Of a stretch of DNA of 64,000 nt, positions 23,333-31,360 are shown piece after piece (the first letter of the stretch is position 1; the number at the start of each line of letters is the position of its first letter). Where the stretch lies: NCBI GenBank assembly GCA_041605955.1, contig JBFIXI010000006.1, forward strand, positions 1 to 64,000, read 5' to 3'. The position numbers and the translations under genes are program-made. This DNA is from JAHEJX01 sp041605955 (GTDB lineage Bacteria; Actinomycetota; Acidimicrobiia; Spongiisociales; UBA5794). The notes below the pieces were generated by a model that saw nothing but the letters and a program-made list of their open reading frames with translations, was not told the origin of the DNA and did no database searches.

Positions 23333-24751
23333 GTGCTGTTTCCAACGGTGACGTTCGCAATCTTCTTCATGGTGGTGTTCGCCGGTGCCTGGATCCTGCG
23401 ACCCCATCGCGTCGCATGGCGCGCGTTCTTGCTCGCCGCTGGCTGGGTCTTCTATGCCTGGTGGGACTATCGCTTCGTGGCGCTGCTGGCCGCATCCATC
23501 ACGCTCAACCACCTGGCGGCGCGGGCCACGCTGAGATGGCCGGCGCGGCAGCGACTGGTGGTCACGTTGGGCATCGTCGCCAATCTGGTTCTGTTGGGGT
23601 TCTTCAAGTACTACGGGTTCTTCGTCGAGTCGTTGGAGCGGCTGGCGGACTCGATCGGCTTCACCTCACCGGTGCCGTTCCTCGAGGTGATCTTGCCGGT
23701 GGGCATCTCCTTCTTCACCTTCGAGGCGATCGCCTATCTCGTCGAGATCAGGAGAGGCGTGGTGACGCCGCTGCCGTTGTTGGACTTGGCGACCTACCTC
23801 AGCTTCTTTCCAAAGCTCACCTCCGGGCCCATCACCCGGGCCAGCGAGTTCGGCCCGCAGCTCGACGCCCCCGCCGATGAGGCCGGCATCGAAGTGTCCC
23901 GAGCGTTGTGGCTCGTGGGGCGGGGCCTATTCAAGAAGGTCGTTATCGCCTCTTACCTGGGAGAGGCTCTGGTCGACGAGCTGTTTGCCACTCCCGGCCA
24001 GTTCAGTGCCGGAGAGGCCCTGGTTGGCATCTACGCCTACACGGCCCAGATCTACGTCGACTTCTCCGGCTACACCGACATGGCCATCGGGCTGGCACTG
24101 TTGCTGGGCTTCCGGCTTCCGGAGAACTTCCGCTCCCCGTACATCGCTACTTCGGTGCGGGATTTCTGGAGTCGGTGGCACATGACCCTGACTCGCTGGA
24201 TTCGGGACTTCATGTTCTGGCCCTTGGCCAAGCGAACTGGCAACCGTCGGTACATCGCGGCGGTGAACATGGTCTTGGTGATGCTCTTGGTGGGCCTGTG
24301 GCACGGTGCCGGGTGGACGTTCATCATGTGGGGCGGTATCCACGGCGTCGGGCTCGCGGTGGAGCGGCTGTCGCGGGAGCTGCGTAGAGCTCGCGGCATC
24401 AGGCGACCCCGACGTAGCGGTTGGCGGCTGTGGGTCAACCGCCTGGTCACCTTTCATGTCGTGGCCCTGGCCTGGGTGTTCTTCCGGGCCCACAGCCTGG
24501 AGGCCGCCTTCGATGTCTTTGCTCGCCTGGGGAACTTTGGCCCGGCCCCGGCCGTCACCTGGGTGTTGGTGGCGGTCCTGGTGGCGGTCTTCGGGATGCA
24601 GTTCCTGCCGGACGACTGGACCGACCGGGCGGTCGCGTCATTCGCCCGCCTTCGTCCCGCGGTGCAAGCGGCCGCATTGGGTGTCGCCCTACTGGTGGTG
24701 GACGCGTTCGGGCCGGAGGGCGTGCCTCCCTTCATCTACTTCAGGTTTTGA
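23333..24751 (+). CDS. MBOAT-family O-acyltransferase (AlgI-like)
   Basis: Protein of 472 residues starting at GTG 23333 behind TTGGGAGG, which yields the typical AlgI beginning MLFPTVTFAIFFMVVF; longer frames to 23225 are less likely. About ten membrane helices are visible. The MBOAT core contains YVDFSGYTDMAIGLALLLGFRLPENFRSPY, SVRDFWSRWHMTLTRWIRDF and the catalytic histidine in LLVGLWHGAGWTFIMWG. Such proteins move acyl, mostly acetyl, groups across the membrane onto exopolysaccharides or cell-wall polymers. It overlaps the SGNH gene that follows by one base, the usual transferase partner. Confidence 0.9.
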   Translation: MLFPTVTFAIFFMVVFAGAWILRPHRVAWRAFLLAAGWVFYAWWDYRFVALLAASITLNHLAARATLRWPARQRLVVTLGIVANLVLLGFFKYYGFFVESLERLADSIGFTSPVPFLEVILPVGISFFTFEAIAYLVEIRRGVVTPLPLLDLATYLSFFPKLTSGPITRASEFGPQLDAPADEAGIEVSRALWLVGRGLFKKVVIASYLGEALVDELFATPGQFSAGEALVGIYAYTAQIYVDFSGYTDMAIGLALLLGFRLPENFRSPYIATSVRDFWSRWHMTLTRWIRDFMFWPLAKRTGNRRYIAAVNMVLVMLLVGLWHGAGWTFIMWGGIHGVGLAVERLSRELRRARGIRRPRRSGWRLWVNRLVTFHVVALAWVFFRAHSLEAAFDVFARLGNFGPAPAVTWVLVAVLVAVFGMQFLPDDWTDRAVASFARLRPAVQAAALGVALLVVDAFGPEGVPPFIYFRF

Positions 24752-25707
24752 TGATGACGCGCTGGTGGAGAGTCCGTGACGAGAACGCCCGGTTCACTCG
24801 GACCCCGGCCGTCACGCTGGCAATCATGGCGGGGGCGCTGCTGGGCGGGGCGCTGCTCAACGCCGAGCCGCTCGCCGAGACGGCGTCGGCTCAACCCGCC
24901 GGATGGGTGCGATCGGTTGCAGTCGGTGCAGCCGACGCCCTGGCCGAGGTGAGCGATGCCGTTGGGCTGGACGAGCCCCATGAGGCGCTGGACGACCTCC
25001 TCGGCCGGGGAGAGATCGCCCCAGGCGATGGCACCCCTCCCGTCGGCGGAGTCGTTTTCGTGCCGACTGCGGAGCGTCCGGCTCGCTTGTGGATTGCCGG
25101 CGACTCGCTGGTGGAGACAATCGGGGCGGCGATCGTCAACGCGGCGGCAGCCACCGGGGTGATGGAGGCTCGCTTCGAAGTCCAGTTCTCCAGCGGAATC
25201 ACCCGGCCCGAGATCTACGACTGGTCCCGACAACTGGCGGCCGGCTTGGCCACCCAGCCTGCAGACATCTTGATCTTCATGGTGGGAGCCAACGACGGCC
25301 AGGCGATCGAAACCGCAACCGGGTTCGTCGGCTTCGGAACCGATGAATGGGTAGCGGAGTACGCGCGGCGGGTCGGCGATCTCATGGACATGCTGGGCAC
25401 CCGGGTCTCCACGGTCTACTGGATCGGCTTGCCGATCGCGGCCGATGAGCGGCTCGCGGTGCGATTTGCCGTCATGAACGACATCTATCGCAGCGCGGCC
25501 GAGGAGCGGGACAGCACGCGTTACATCGACGTCTTCACTGCGTTCGCCGGGCCCGACGGCGGCTACGCCGCGCTGCTGCCCGACGCGACCGGGCGCCTGG
25601 AGCGGGTCCGGGATCCAGACGGAGTCCACTTCACGCCGGCGGGGGCCGAATTGGTAGCGGAGCTGGTGCTGGGAGTGATCGGCGAGGTCTGGGAGATCGA
25701 ACGGTGA
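24751..25707 (+). CDS. SGNH-fold (DUF459-like) membrane-anchored acyltransferase/esterase
   Basis: Protein of 318 residues from the first of two ATGs in TGATGATG, overlapping the MBOAT stop. One membrane anchor (about 19-36) is followed by an SGNH hydrolase domain: block I WIAGDSLVETIG (GDSL at 117-120), block III FMVGANDGQ, and the Asp/His pair RDPDGVHFTPAGAELVAE near the end. In alginate-like systems the MBOAT protein delivers an acyl group and the SGNH protein attaches it to polymer outside the membrane. No polysaccharide synthase lies in the window, so the acceptor is unknown. Confidence 0.85.
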   Translation: MMTRWWRVRDENARFTRTPAVTLAIMAGALLGGALLNAEPLAETASAQPAGWVRSVAVGAADALAEVSDAVGLDEPHEALDDLLGRGEIAPGDGTPPVGGVVFVPTAERPARLWIAGDSLVETIGAAIVNAAAATGVMEARFEVQFSSGITRPEIYDWSRQLAAGLATQPADILIFMVGANDGQAIETATGFVGFGTDEWVAEYARRVGDLMDMLGTRVSTVYWIGLPIAADERLAVRFAVMNDIYRSAAEERDSTRYIDVFTAFAGPDGGYAALLPDATGRLERVRDPDGVHFTPAGAELVAELVLGVIGEVWEIER

Positions 25708-25759
25708 TCGGCGCATGGCCGGGTCGAGGCGCAGCCGGACGGAGCAGTACCCTCCGCCG

Positions 25760-26872
25760 ATGAGATCGGTCGCTGTGCCCGACCAAGTGAGGGTGGCCGC
25801 GCAGCTGGGACATCGGACGCTGCGGGAGATGCTGGCGGCGCACGGCGGCACCCCGGTACACGAGGATGGCGCCGTCACGTTGCTGCATATCGGCACGGCC
25901 GATGCCGTCGGGCTGCGCCACTGGCTCGACATCTTTCCTGCAATTCCGCCCTTCGAGGCCATCTCGGACGAGGTGTGGGCGACATCGTTTCCGTTTCCCG
26001 GCGAGGCCAGGATCGAATACAAGATTGCGGTCCGTCGCCATGGGCGCCAGCGACTTCGCCTTGATGCGTTGAACGCCCACCACGCCGCCAACCCTTGGGG
26101 CCTCAACTCGGAGCTGCGCGGTTCCTCGTATGCGCCGCCGGCGTGGGCGCGGCTGACGGCCGATATACCCCGCGGCACGGTGACCCGCCACGACTTCTAC
26201 TCCGCCGTCTACTCCGAGGAGCGTTCCCTTCACATCTACCGCCCCCCGACGGGCGCAGCGGCGGCGCTGCTGGTGGTGCATGACGGCGACGACTATCTGC
26301 AATACGCCGGGCTGGCCAAGGTGCTCGACAACCTCATTGCCGCCGGAGATGTCCCTCCCGTGGCCGCAGTGCTGACCGATCCGGGCGATCGCTTCGCCGA
26401 GTACCGGGCGTCCGCGGCGCACGCCGCCCACCTTCTCGAGGAGGTTGTGCCGATGGGGCAGGCCGCCACCGACACGGATCGCATCATCGCCATGGGCGCC
26501 AGCCTCGGCGGGGTGGCTGCGCTTCACGCCGCCTGGAGCCACCCGGGAGTCTTCTCCGGGCTGCTCATCCAGGCGGGCTCGTTCATCGCCGAGCTGGGGG
26601 GACCATTCGCCCGCGGCCCGGTCTTCGCCCCGGTCGCCAGGTTCATGCGGAGCTTCCGGGCCCGTCCCGGCCCGGTGCCGGAGCGAATCCATCTGTCGTG
26701 TGGGCGTTTCGACGGGCTGATCAACGAAGCGCGTACGATGGCCGAGGAGCTGGCGGCGTTGGGGGCGACTGTGGGCTACGCCGACAATGCTGCCGGCCAC
26801 GACTGGCACGGCTGGCGGGATCTGCTCCGGCCGGCTCTGGTGCATACCCTTGGCGAGGAGGCTTGGCAATGA
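25760..26872 (+). CDS. Enterochelin esterase-like alpha/beta hydrolase
   Basis: Protein of 370 residues from ATG 25760; an in-frame ATG at 25715 would add 15 residues, and neither has a clear ribosome binding site. The N-terminal 100 residues look like the beta-sandwich that precedes the hydrolase in Fes-type esterases (FPFPGEARIEYKIAV and LNAHHAANPWG). The hydrolase domain has LLVVHDGDDYL, the nucleophile in MGASLGGVAALHAA and the histidine in NAAGHDWHGWRDLL. It is first in a cluster with an ATP-grasp enzyme (4-base overlap) and a second esterase, which suggests joint action on a small molecule such as a peptide-like ester. No siderophore genes were found. Confidence 0.8.
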   Translation: MRSVAVPDQVRVAAQLGHRTLREMLAAHGGTPVHEDGAVTLLHIGTADAVGLRHWLDIFPAIPPFEAISDEVWATSFPFPGEARIEYKIAVRRHGRQRLRLDALNAHHAANPWGLNSELRGSSYAPPAWARLTADIPRGTVTRHDFYSAVYSEERSLHIYRPPTGAAAALLVVHDGDDYLQYAGLAKVLDNLIAAGDVPPVAAVLTDPGDRFAEYRASAAHAAHLLEEVVPMGQAATDTDRIIAMGASLGGVAALHAAWSHPGVFSGLLIQAGSFIAELGGPFARGPVFAPVARFMRSFRARPGPVPERIHLSCGRFDGLINEARTMAEELAALGATVGYADNAAGHDWHGWRDLLRPALVHTLGEEAWQ

Positions 26873-28119
26873 CGACGGTGCGGCACATCGGCTTGTCGTT
26901 GGGGGCGGACCTGTGTTGGCCCGCCTTCTATGAAGACATCCTGGCAACACTCGACCCGAAGTTGGGGCATCGGGGCGAGGAGGTCCGAGTGGCCGTGGAG
27001 CGTGTGACGATCGAGCCGTTCGCGCTGCGGGCGCCCGTCAAGTACGACGTGCTGCTGGATCGCCTCACTCACTGGTACCACACAAGCCGGGAGTGGATCA
27101 AAAAAGCGATCATCATGAACGGGACCTACGTGCTCAACAACCCGTTCACCTTGCAGTCGATGGAGAAGCACACCTCGTACGTGGCAATGATGCGCCTGGG
27201 CATGCCGATTCCCGAGACGTGGATGCTCCCACCCAAGAGCTACGAGCAGACCGCCGACTTGGAGGTCACGCTCGCAACGTACGCTCAGATGTTCGATCTG
27301 AAGGCGGTGGGCGACTCGGTGGGTTATCCGGCCTTCCTCAAGCCCTACGACGGCGGCGCTTGGGTCGGGGTGTCGCAGGTCGGCAACGCAGTTGAGCTGC
27401 AGCAGGCCTACGACGGTTCGGGGACCCGACTGATGCATCTGCAGAAGGCGGTCGACCCGTTCGACCTGTTCGTGAGAGCGCTCGCCGTGGGGCCGCAGGT
27501 GAACGTGATTCGGTACGACCCGGGGGCGCCCCTTCACGATCGTTACAAAGTCGACTTCGGTTTCGTCGATGCAGTCGAGCAGCGCACGCTCGAGGACATG
27601 GTGCTCACCATCAACACCTTCTTCGGGTGGGACTTCAACTCGTGCGAGTCGCTGCGGCGCGAGGGGGTGTTTCATCCGATCGACTTCGCCAACCCGTGTC
27701 CCGACTCACAGGTCACTTCGCTGCACTATCACATCCCTTGGCTGGTGAAGGCGAAGATCCGCTGGTCGCTGTTCTGTGCGGTCACCCAGCGACCGATGCG
27801 GCTGACCCCGGAGTGGGACGAGTTCTTTGCCATCGCAGCGGAGGACATGCCTTATCCCGACAAGCTGGCCGCCTACGGGGCGGTAGCGCGGCGCCGGCTC
27901 GATACGGACGAGTTCGCGGCGTTCTGCGATGAGTACTTGGGGGCGCTCGACGAGGTGACCTACGAGTACTTCGGGCGGGATCGGGCCCGCGCCATCGTGC
28001 GCAACAAGGTGGCGGCCCTGTTTCCCGAGCACGAGGTGGATCGGTTCACGGATCACTTCTGGGGGCTAATCCAATTCTGGCGCCACACGGAGGCTAACCG
28101 GATCGGGATCGCTCGATGA
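26869..28119 (+). CDS. Predicted ATP-grasp carboxylate-amine ligase-like protein
   Basis: Protein of 416 residues, ATG 26869 with GAGGAGGC upstream. The centre has an ATP-grasp signature: an SMEKHTSYVAMMRLGMPIPETW helix, then VGYPAFLKPYDGGAWVGVSQV with an ATP-binding lysine at 158. After it come LFVRALAVGPQVNVIRYDPG and FGWDFNSCESLRREGVFHPIDFANPCPDS, which holds acidic metal ligands. The C-terminal 130 residues appear specific to this subfamily. The sandwich between two esterases is a recurrent arrangement, but the product is not known to me. A role in making a small amide-linked metabolite is an inference. Confidence 0.75.
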   Translation: MTTVRHIGLSLGADLCWPAFYEDILATLDPKLGHRGEEVRVAVERVTIEPFALRAPVKYDVLLDRLTHWYHTSREWIKKAIIMNGTYVLNNPFTLQSMEKHTSYVAMMRLGMPIPETWMLPPKSYEQTADLEVTLATYAQMFDLKAVGDSVGYPAFLKPYDGGAWVGVSQVGNAVELQQAYDGSGTRLMHLQKAVDPFDLFVRALAVGPQVNVIRYDPGAPLHDRYKVDFGFVDAVEQRTLEDMVLTINTFFGWDFNSCESLRREGVFHPIDFANPCPDSQVTSLHYHIPWLVKAKIRWSLFCAVTQRPMRLTPEWDEFFAIAAEDMPYPDKLAAYGAVARRRLDTDEFAAFCDEYLGALDEVTYEYFGRDRARAIVRNKVAALFPEHEVDRFTDHFWGLIQFWRHTEANRIGIAR

Positions 28120-28135
28120 GGACGGTCGAGGAGCG

Positions 28136-28861
28136 GTGAAGACAGTCGAAGAGTGGCACTCGGCGCGTACCCAGCGCACAGTGCGACTGGTGCGTTGGGG
28201 CGACTTCGGCACTCCCGTGCTGCTGTTTCCCACCGCCGGGGGAGATGCCGAGGAAGTGGAGCGCTTCGGGCTGGTCGGCGCGCTGGCCGGGCTCATGGCG
28301 GCGGGCCGCATCAAGGTCTACTCGATCGACTCGGTGGCGGGCCGCTCGTGGCTCGACAAGGACGACCCGCGTCACTCCATGTGGTTGCAGGGCCGGTTCG
28401 ACTCTGCGATCCGCCAGGAGGTGGTTCCGGCGATTCGGGCCGACTGTCGACGCGATTCGATCGAGATCGTGACCTGCGGCGCATCCATCGGTGCCTTCAA
28501 TGCCGTCGCCTCGATATGCCGGCATCCGGACGCCTTCCGGGTGGCCATCGGGATGAGCGGAACCTACGACCTGTCCCCATGGTTGCAGGGGCACTGGAGC
28601 GAGGACTTCTACTTCGCTTCGCCGCTCCACTGGCTGCCGGATCATCCCGAGGACGATCACCTGGCGCTGCTCCGAAACCGGTTCATCGTGCTGGCGACCG
28701 GGCAAGGCAGGTGGGAGGAGCCGGGGGAGACATGGAAGATGGCCCACGCGCTCGGTAGGCGCAACATCCCCAACCGCGTTGATCTGTGGTCACAGGGCCA
28801 TGACCACGATTGGCCCACCTGGCGCCAAATGCTGCCGCTGTATCTCGACGACCTGGCATAG
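28136..28861 (+). CDS. Esterase, alpha/beta hydrolase fold
   Basis: Protein of 241 residues starting with GTG at 28136 after GAGGAGC. It has the esterase fold: PVLLFPTAGGDAEE, the nucleophile elbow VTCGASIGAFNAV (Ser117), MSGTYDLSPW, and the catalytic acid and histidine toward GQGRWEEP and SQGHDHDWPTWRQMLP. It resembles EsterD/putative-esterase family proteins. It closes the esterase/ATP-grasp/esterase group with 16 bases between genes. The substrate is unknown; the neighbouring ligase may produce it. Confidence 0.82.
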   Translation: MKTVEEWHSARTQRTVRLVRWGDFGTPVLLFPTAGGDAEEVERFGLVGALAGLMAAGRIKVYSIDSVAGRSWLDKDDPRHSMWLQGRFDSAIRQEVVPAIRADCRRDSIEIVTCGASIGAFNAVASICRHPDAFRVAIGMSGTYDLSPWLQGHWSEDFYFASPLHWLPDHPEDDHLALLRNRFIVLATGQGRWEEPGETWKMAHALGRRNIPNRVDLWSQGHDHDWPTWRQMLPLYLDDLA

Positions 28862-28865
28862 CTGG

Positions 28866-28884
28866 GAGCCCAGGTGGTGGGCTC
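28866..28884 (+). terminator. Possible terminator after the esterase cluster
   Basis: A 7-bp stem (GAGCCCA/TGGGCTC) and 5-base loop followed by CTTCCCC, directly behind the stop at 28861. The T-run is poor; rated as possible. Confidence 0.4.
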
Positions 28885-28943
28885 TTCCCCGGTGAGCCGT
28901 CGAGCTTGACGATCGACCCGGTGGGCCGCAGGCTGCGGGCAAG

Positions 28944-29612
28944 ATGGCGACCGCCCGGACCGATCCACCGCAAGACCCCGCCGGCAAGGCATCAGACCGC
29001 GCCGGTCTGCAGCGGCGTGCCCTCCGACTCGAGTACGCAACCATTGCGTGGAACGTCGGCGAGGCGGTCTTGACGATCACTCTCGGGGTGTTGGCCGGAT
29101 CGCTGGCGCTGATCGGCTTCGGGACGGATTCGATCATCGAGCTGTTCGCATCTTCCGTCGTGGTGTGGCACCTAGCCCCACGTCATGCCGTCGACCGGCC
29201 GGAGCGCACCCGGCGGGCGCTGCGGCTCGTGGCGGTCGCCTTCGCCGCCCTGGCCGTCGTGTTGATGCTCGTCAGCGTCCGTGACCTGGTGGTGGGACGC
29301 CGTCCCGGAGAGTCGCTGTTCGGCATCGTCTATTTGGCGGCCACGGCTGTCGTCATGTTCGGCCTGGCCGTCGCCAAGCGCCGTACCGCCGATCGACTCG
29401 ACTCCGCACCGTTGCGCTCGGAGGCGGCGGTGACCCTCCTCGATGGGGCGTTGGCTGCTGCAACGATGATCGGTCTGACCATGAACTCCTGGCTGGAATG
29501 GTGGTGGGCCGATCCGGCCGCCGCCCTCGTGGTCGGCGTGGCCGCGGCCACCGAGGCCCGGGAGACCTGGCGGGAGGCCGCCGCAATCGGTGTGCCGACC
29601 CGCCGGCCGTGA
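28944..29612 (+). CDS. CDF-like cation transporter membrane protein
   Basis: Protein of 222 residues with five to six membrane helices. The pattern EYATIAWNVGEAVLTITLGVLAGSLALIGFGTDSIIELFAS is that of cation diffusion facilitators, whose second helix carries the metal-binding Asp, here in GFGTDS. NSWLEWWWADPAAALVVG matches the fifth helix. The cytoplasmic C-terminal domain of classical CDF zinc/iron exporters is absent, as is usual in the small actinobacterial branch. It should export or exchange divalent metal ions. No metal-responsive regulator is adjacent. Confidence 0.75.
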   Translation: MATARTDPPQDPAGKASDRAGLQRRALRLEYATIAWNVGEAVLTITLGVLAGSLALIGFGTDSIIELFASSVVVWHLAPRHAVDRPERTRRALRLVAVAFAALAVVLMLVSVRDLVVGRRPGESLFGIVYLAATAVVMFGLAVAKRRTADRLDSAPLRSEAAVTLLDGALAAATMIGLTMNSWLEWWWADPAAALVVGVAAATEARETWREAAAIGVPTRRP

Positions 29613-29642
29613 GCGCGCGGGGCTACCACCTGCGCCCGCTCG

Positions 29643-30599
29643 CTATCCGCGGCGCCGCCGAATCTCCTCTGTGATCGCGGGGACCACCTCGTGGAGGTTG
29701 GCGATCACCGCGTAGTCTGCCTTGGTGACCATGGGAGCGTCGGGGTCGGTGTTGATGGCGATGACGTTCTTGCTTGCCATCATGCCCACCCAGTGTTGGA
29801 TGGCGCCGGAGATGCCGCAGGCGATGTAGACCTCCGGGGCGATCACGGTGCCCGTCTGGCCGACCTGAAACTTGTGGTTCTTCCAGCCGTTGTTGGTGAC
29901 CACCCGGGAGCAGCCGACGGCGCCGCCGAGCAGCTCGGCGAGCTCCTCGAGCGGGGCGAATGCCTCGGCGCTGCCCACGCCGCGGCCGCCACTCACGACG
30001 ACCGGCGCAGTGGCGAGAGTGATGCCCTCCTCGGTCGTGACGCGATCGACGATACGGGTCACGGCGGCGTCGTCCCCGAGCGATGGCACGAACTCGACGA
30101 CCCTTCCGCCGCCGGCGGCGGGAGTCGCCTCCGTGGAGTGCGGAGCGATCGTCACCAGCTTCACCGCAGCTTCGAGGCGGGCCCGTTCGTGCAGGCTGCC
30201 GCCCCAGCGGACCCGAGTCATCTCCCAGGCGTCGCCCGACGCGTCGATCTCGAGGCAGTTGGCGACCAACGGCAAATCCATCACCGCGGCGACGTGTGCC
30301 ATGACCTCGGCGCCCCGGTCGGTGCCGACGCCGATCACTGCAGTGGCGCCAACCGACTTCGCCAGCTCGGCCACTGCGTCACCCCAGGCGGCCGGGGCAT
30401 AGTCGGACAGCTGATCGTGGTGAATCTGATGTACTGCTGCGGCGCCGTGCTCAAAGAGCTTGTCGGCTAGCCCGTCTCCGCCGGCGCCGACCGTGACCGC
30501 GGCCACCCCGGAATCGATCGCTCGCGCCGCCGTCAAGCCCTCGAGTGCCGTCTCGGTGATCTCACCGCGATCGTGGTCGACGAGGTAGAGCGTGCTCAT
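29643..30599 (-). CDS. etfA: Electron transfer flavoprotein alpha subunit
   Basis: Protein of 318 residues. The C-terminal FAD domain is clear: VVSGGRGVGSAEAF, VTNNGWKNHKFQVGQTGTVIAPEVYIACGISGAIQHWVGM and VIAINTDPDAPMVTKADY. ATG overlaps the beta-subunit stop (ATGA). Together with EtfB it carries electrons from a flavin dehydrogenase to the quinone pool through ETF-quinone oxidoreductase. Here the likely donor is the dimethylglycine/sarcosine dehydrogenase-like protein encoded first in the same operon. Confidence 0.93.
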   Translation of the reverse strand: MSTLYLVDHDRGEITETALEGLTAARAIDSGVAAVTVGAGGDGLADKLFEHGAAAVHQIHHDQLSDYAPAAWGDAVAELAKSVGATAVIGVGTDRGAEVMAHVAAVMDLPLVANCLEIDASGDAWEMTRVRWGGSLHERARLEAAVKLVTIAPHSTEATPAAGGGRVVEFVPSLGDDAAVTRIVDRVTTEEGITLATAPVVVSGGRGVGSAEAFAPLEELAELLGGAVGCSRVVTNNGWKNHKFQVGQTGTVIAPEVYIACGISGAIQHWVGMMASKNVIAINTDPDAPMVTKADYAVIANLHEVVPAITEEIRRRRG

Positions 30600-31360
30600 A
30601 CGACACCTATCCTCTCCAGCACGTCGACCACTGCGGGAGCGGCGTCGGCACCGTGGCCGAGGATCTCGGTCGGTGTCTCCTGCGACGGCGGGGCGACGAG
30701 CGTCACCATCGACTGCCCGCCCCGCTCCGCCGTGGCCTCCATGACCTTGATCTCGACCTTCTTGGCGCCGAGGCGGCCTTTGAGCGTCGGATAGCGGGGG
30801 AGGTTGATGCCCTCCTTGATGCCCAGCACCGCCGGCAGCGGAAGCTGGTATACCTCTGAGCCGGTCGGAGTGTCGCGGCGAGCGGTCACCTCGTCATCGG
30901 CAACGTCGACGCCCTTGATACCGGACACCATCGGGCGGCCCAGCGCCCGGGCGACGCGGACGCCGACCTGGTAGCCGCCGCTGTCGGCCGACTCGTTGCC
31001 GAAGAAGATCAGGTCGAAGGTGCCGGCGTCGGCCTCGAGCTCCTGGATGGCATTGGTCAACGCCCGGGCCGTGGCCATCGGGTCCCAGTCGGAGCCATCG
31101 GTCGTCAGCAGCACCGCCTCGTTCATCCCGACGGAGATGGCGGTGCGCAGCTGCTCCTCGGCCGCGGCGGGACCAAGCGTCATCACAGTCGACGAGCCGC
31201 CGTGTTTCTCGATCTGCTGGATGGCTTCCTCGGCGGCGCACTCCTCGTGGGGAGACACTGCGAAGCCGAGCATGTTGGTATCGATGTCTTGACCGTCGGA
31301 AGTCACGACGATCTTGGCGCCCGGCGCAGGTACCCGCTTGACGCAGGTGAGGATCCTCAC
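30596..31360 (-). CDS. etfB: Electron transfer flavoprotein beta subunit
   Basis: Protein of 254 residues starting at GTG 31360, overlapping the dehydrogenase stop (GTGA). The family signature is visible: MRILTCVKRVPAPGAKIVV, VSPHEECAAEEAIQQIE, ALTNAIQELEADAGTFDLIFFGNESADSGGYQVGVRVA, and LPAVLGIKEGINLPRYPTLKGRLGAKK. It binds AMP and forms the heterodimer with EtfA. The tight coupling with the dehydrogenase gene argues for a dedicated electron acceptor rather than the fatty-acid-oxidation ETF. Confidence 0.93.
   Translation of the reverse strand: MRILTCVKRVPAPGAKIVVTSDGQDIDTNMLGFAVSPHEECAAEEAIQQIEKHGGSSTVMTLGPAAAEEQLRTAISVGMNEAVLLTTDGSDWDPMATARALTNAIQELEADAGTFDLIFFGNESADSGGYQVGVRVARALGRPMVSGIKGVDVADDEVTARRDTPTGSEVYQLPLPAVLGIKEGINLPRYPTLKGRLGAKKVEIKVMEATAERGGQSMVTLVAPPSQETPTEILGHGADAAPAVVDVLERIGVV

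Noticed and set aside
24736..26178. Minus-strand frame of 480 codons opposite the SGNH and esterase genes
   Set aside because: No domain or signal, overlaps two supported genes entirely.
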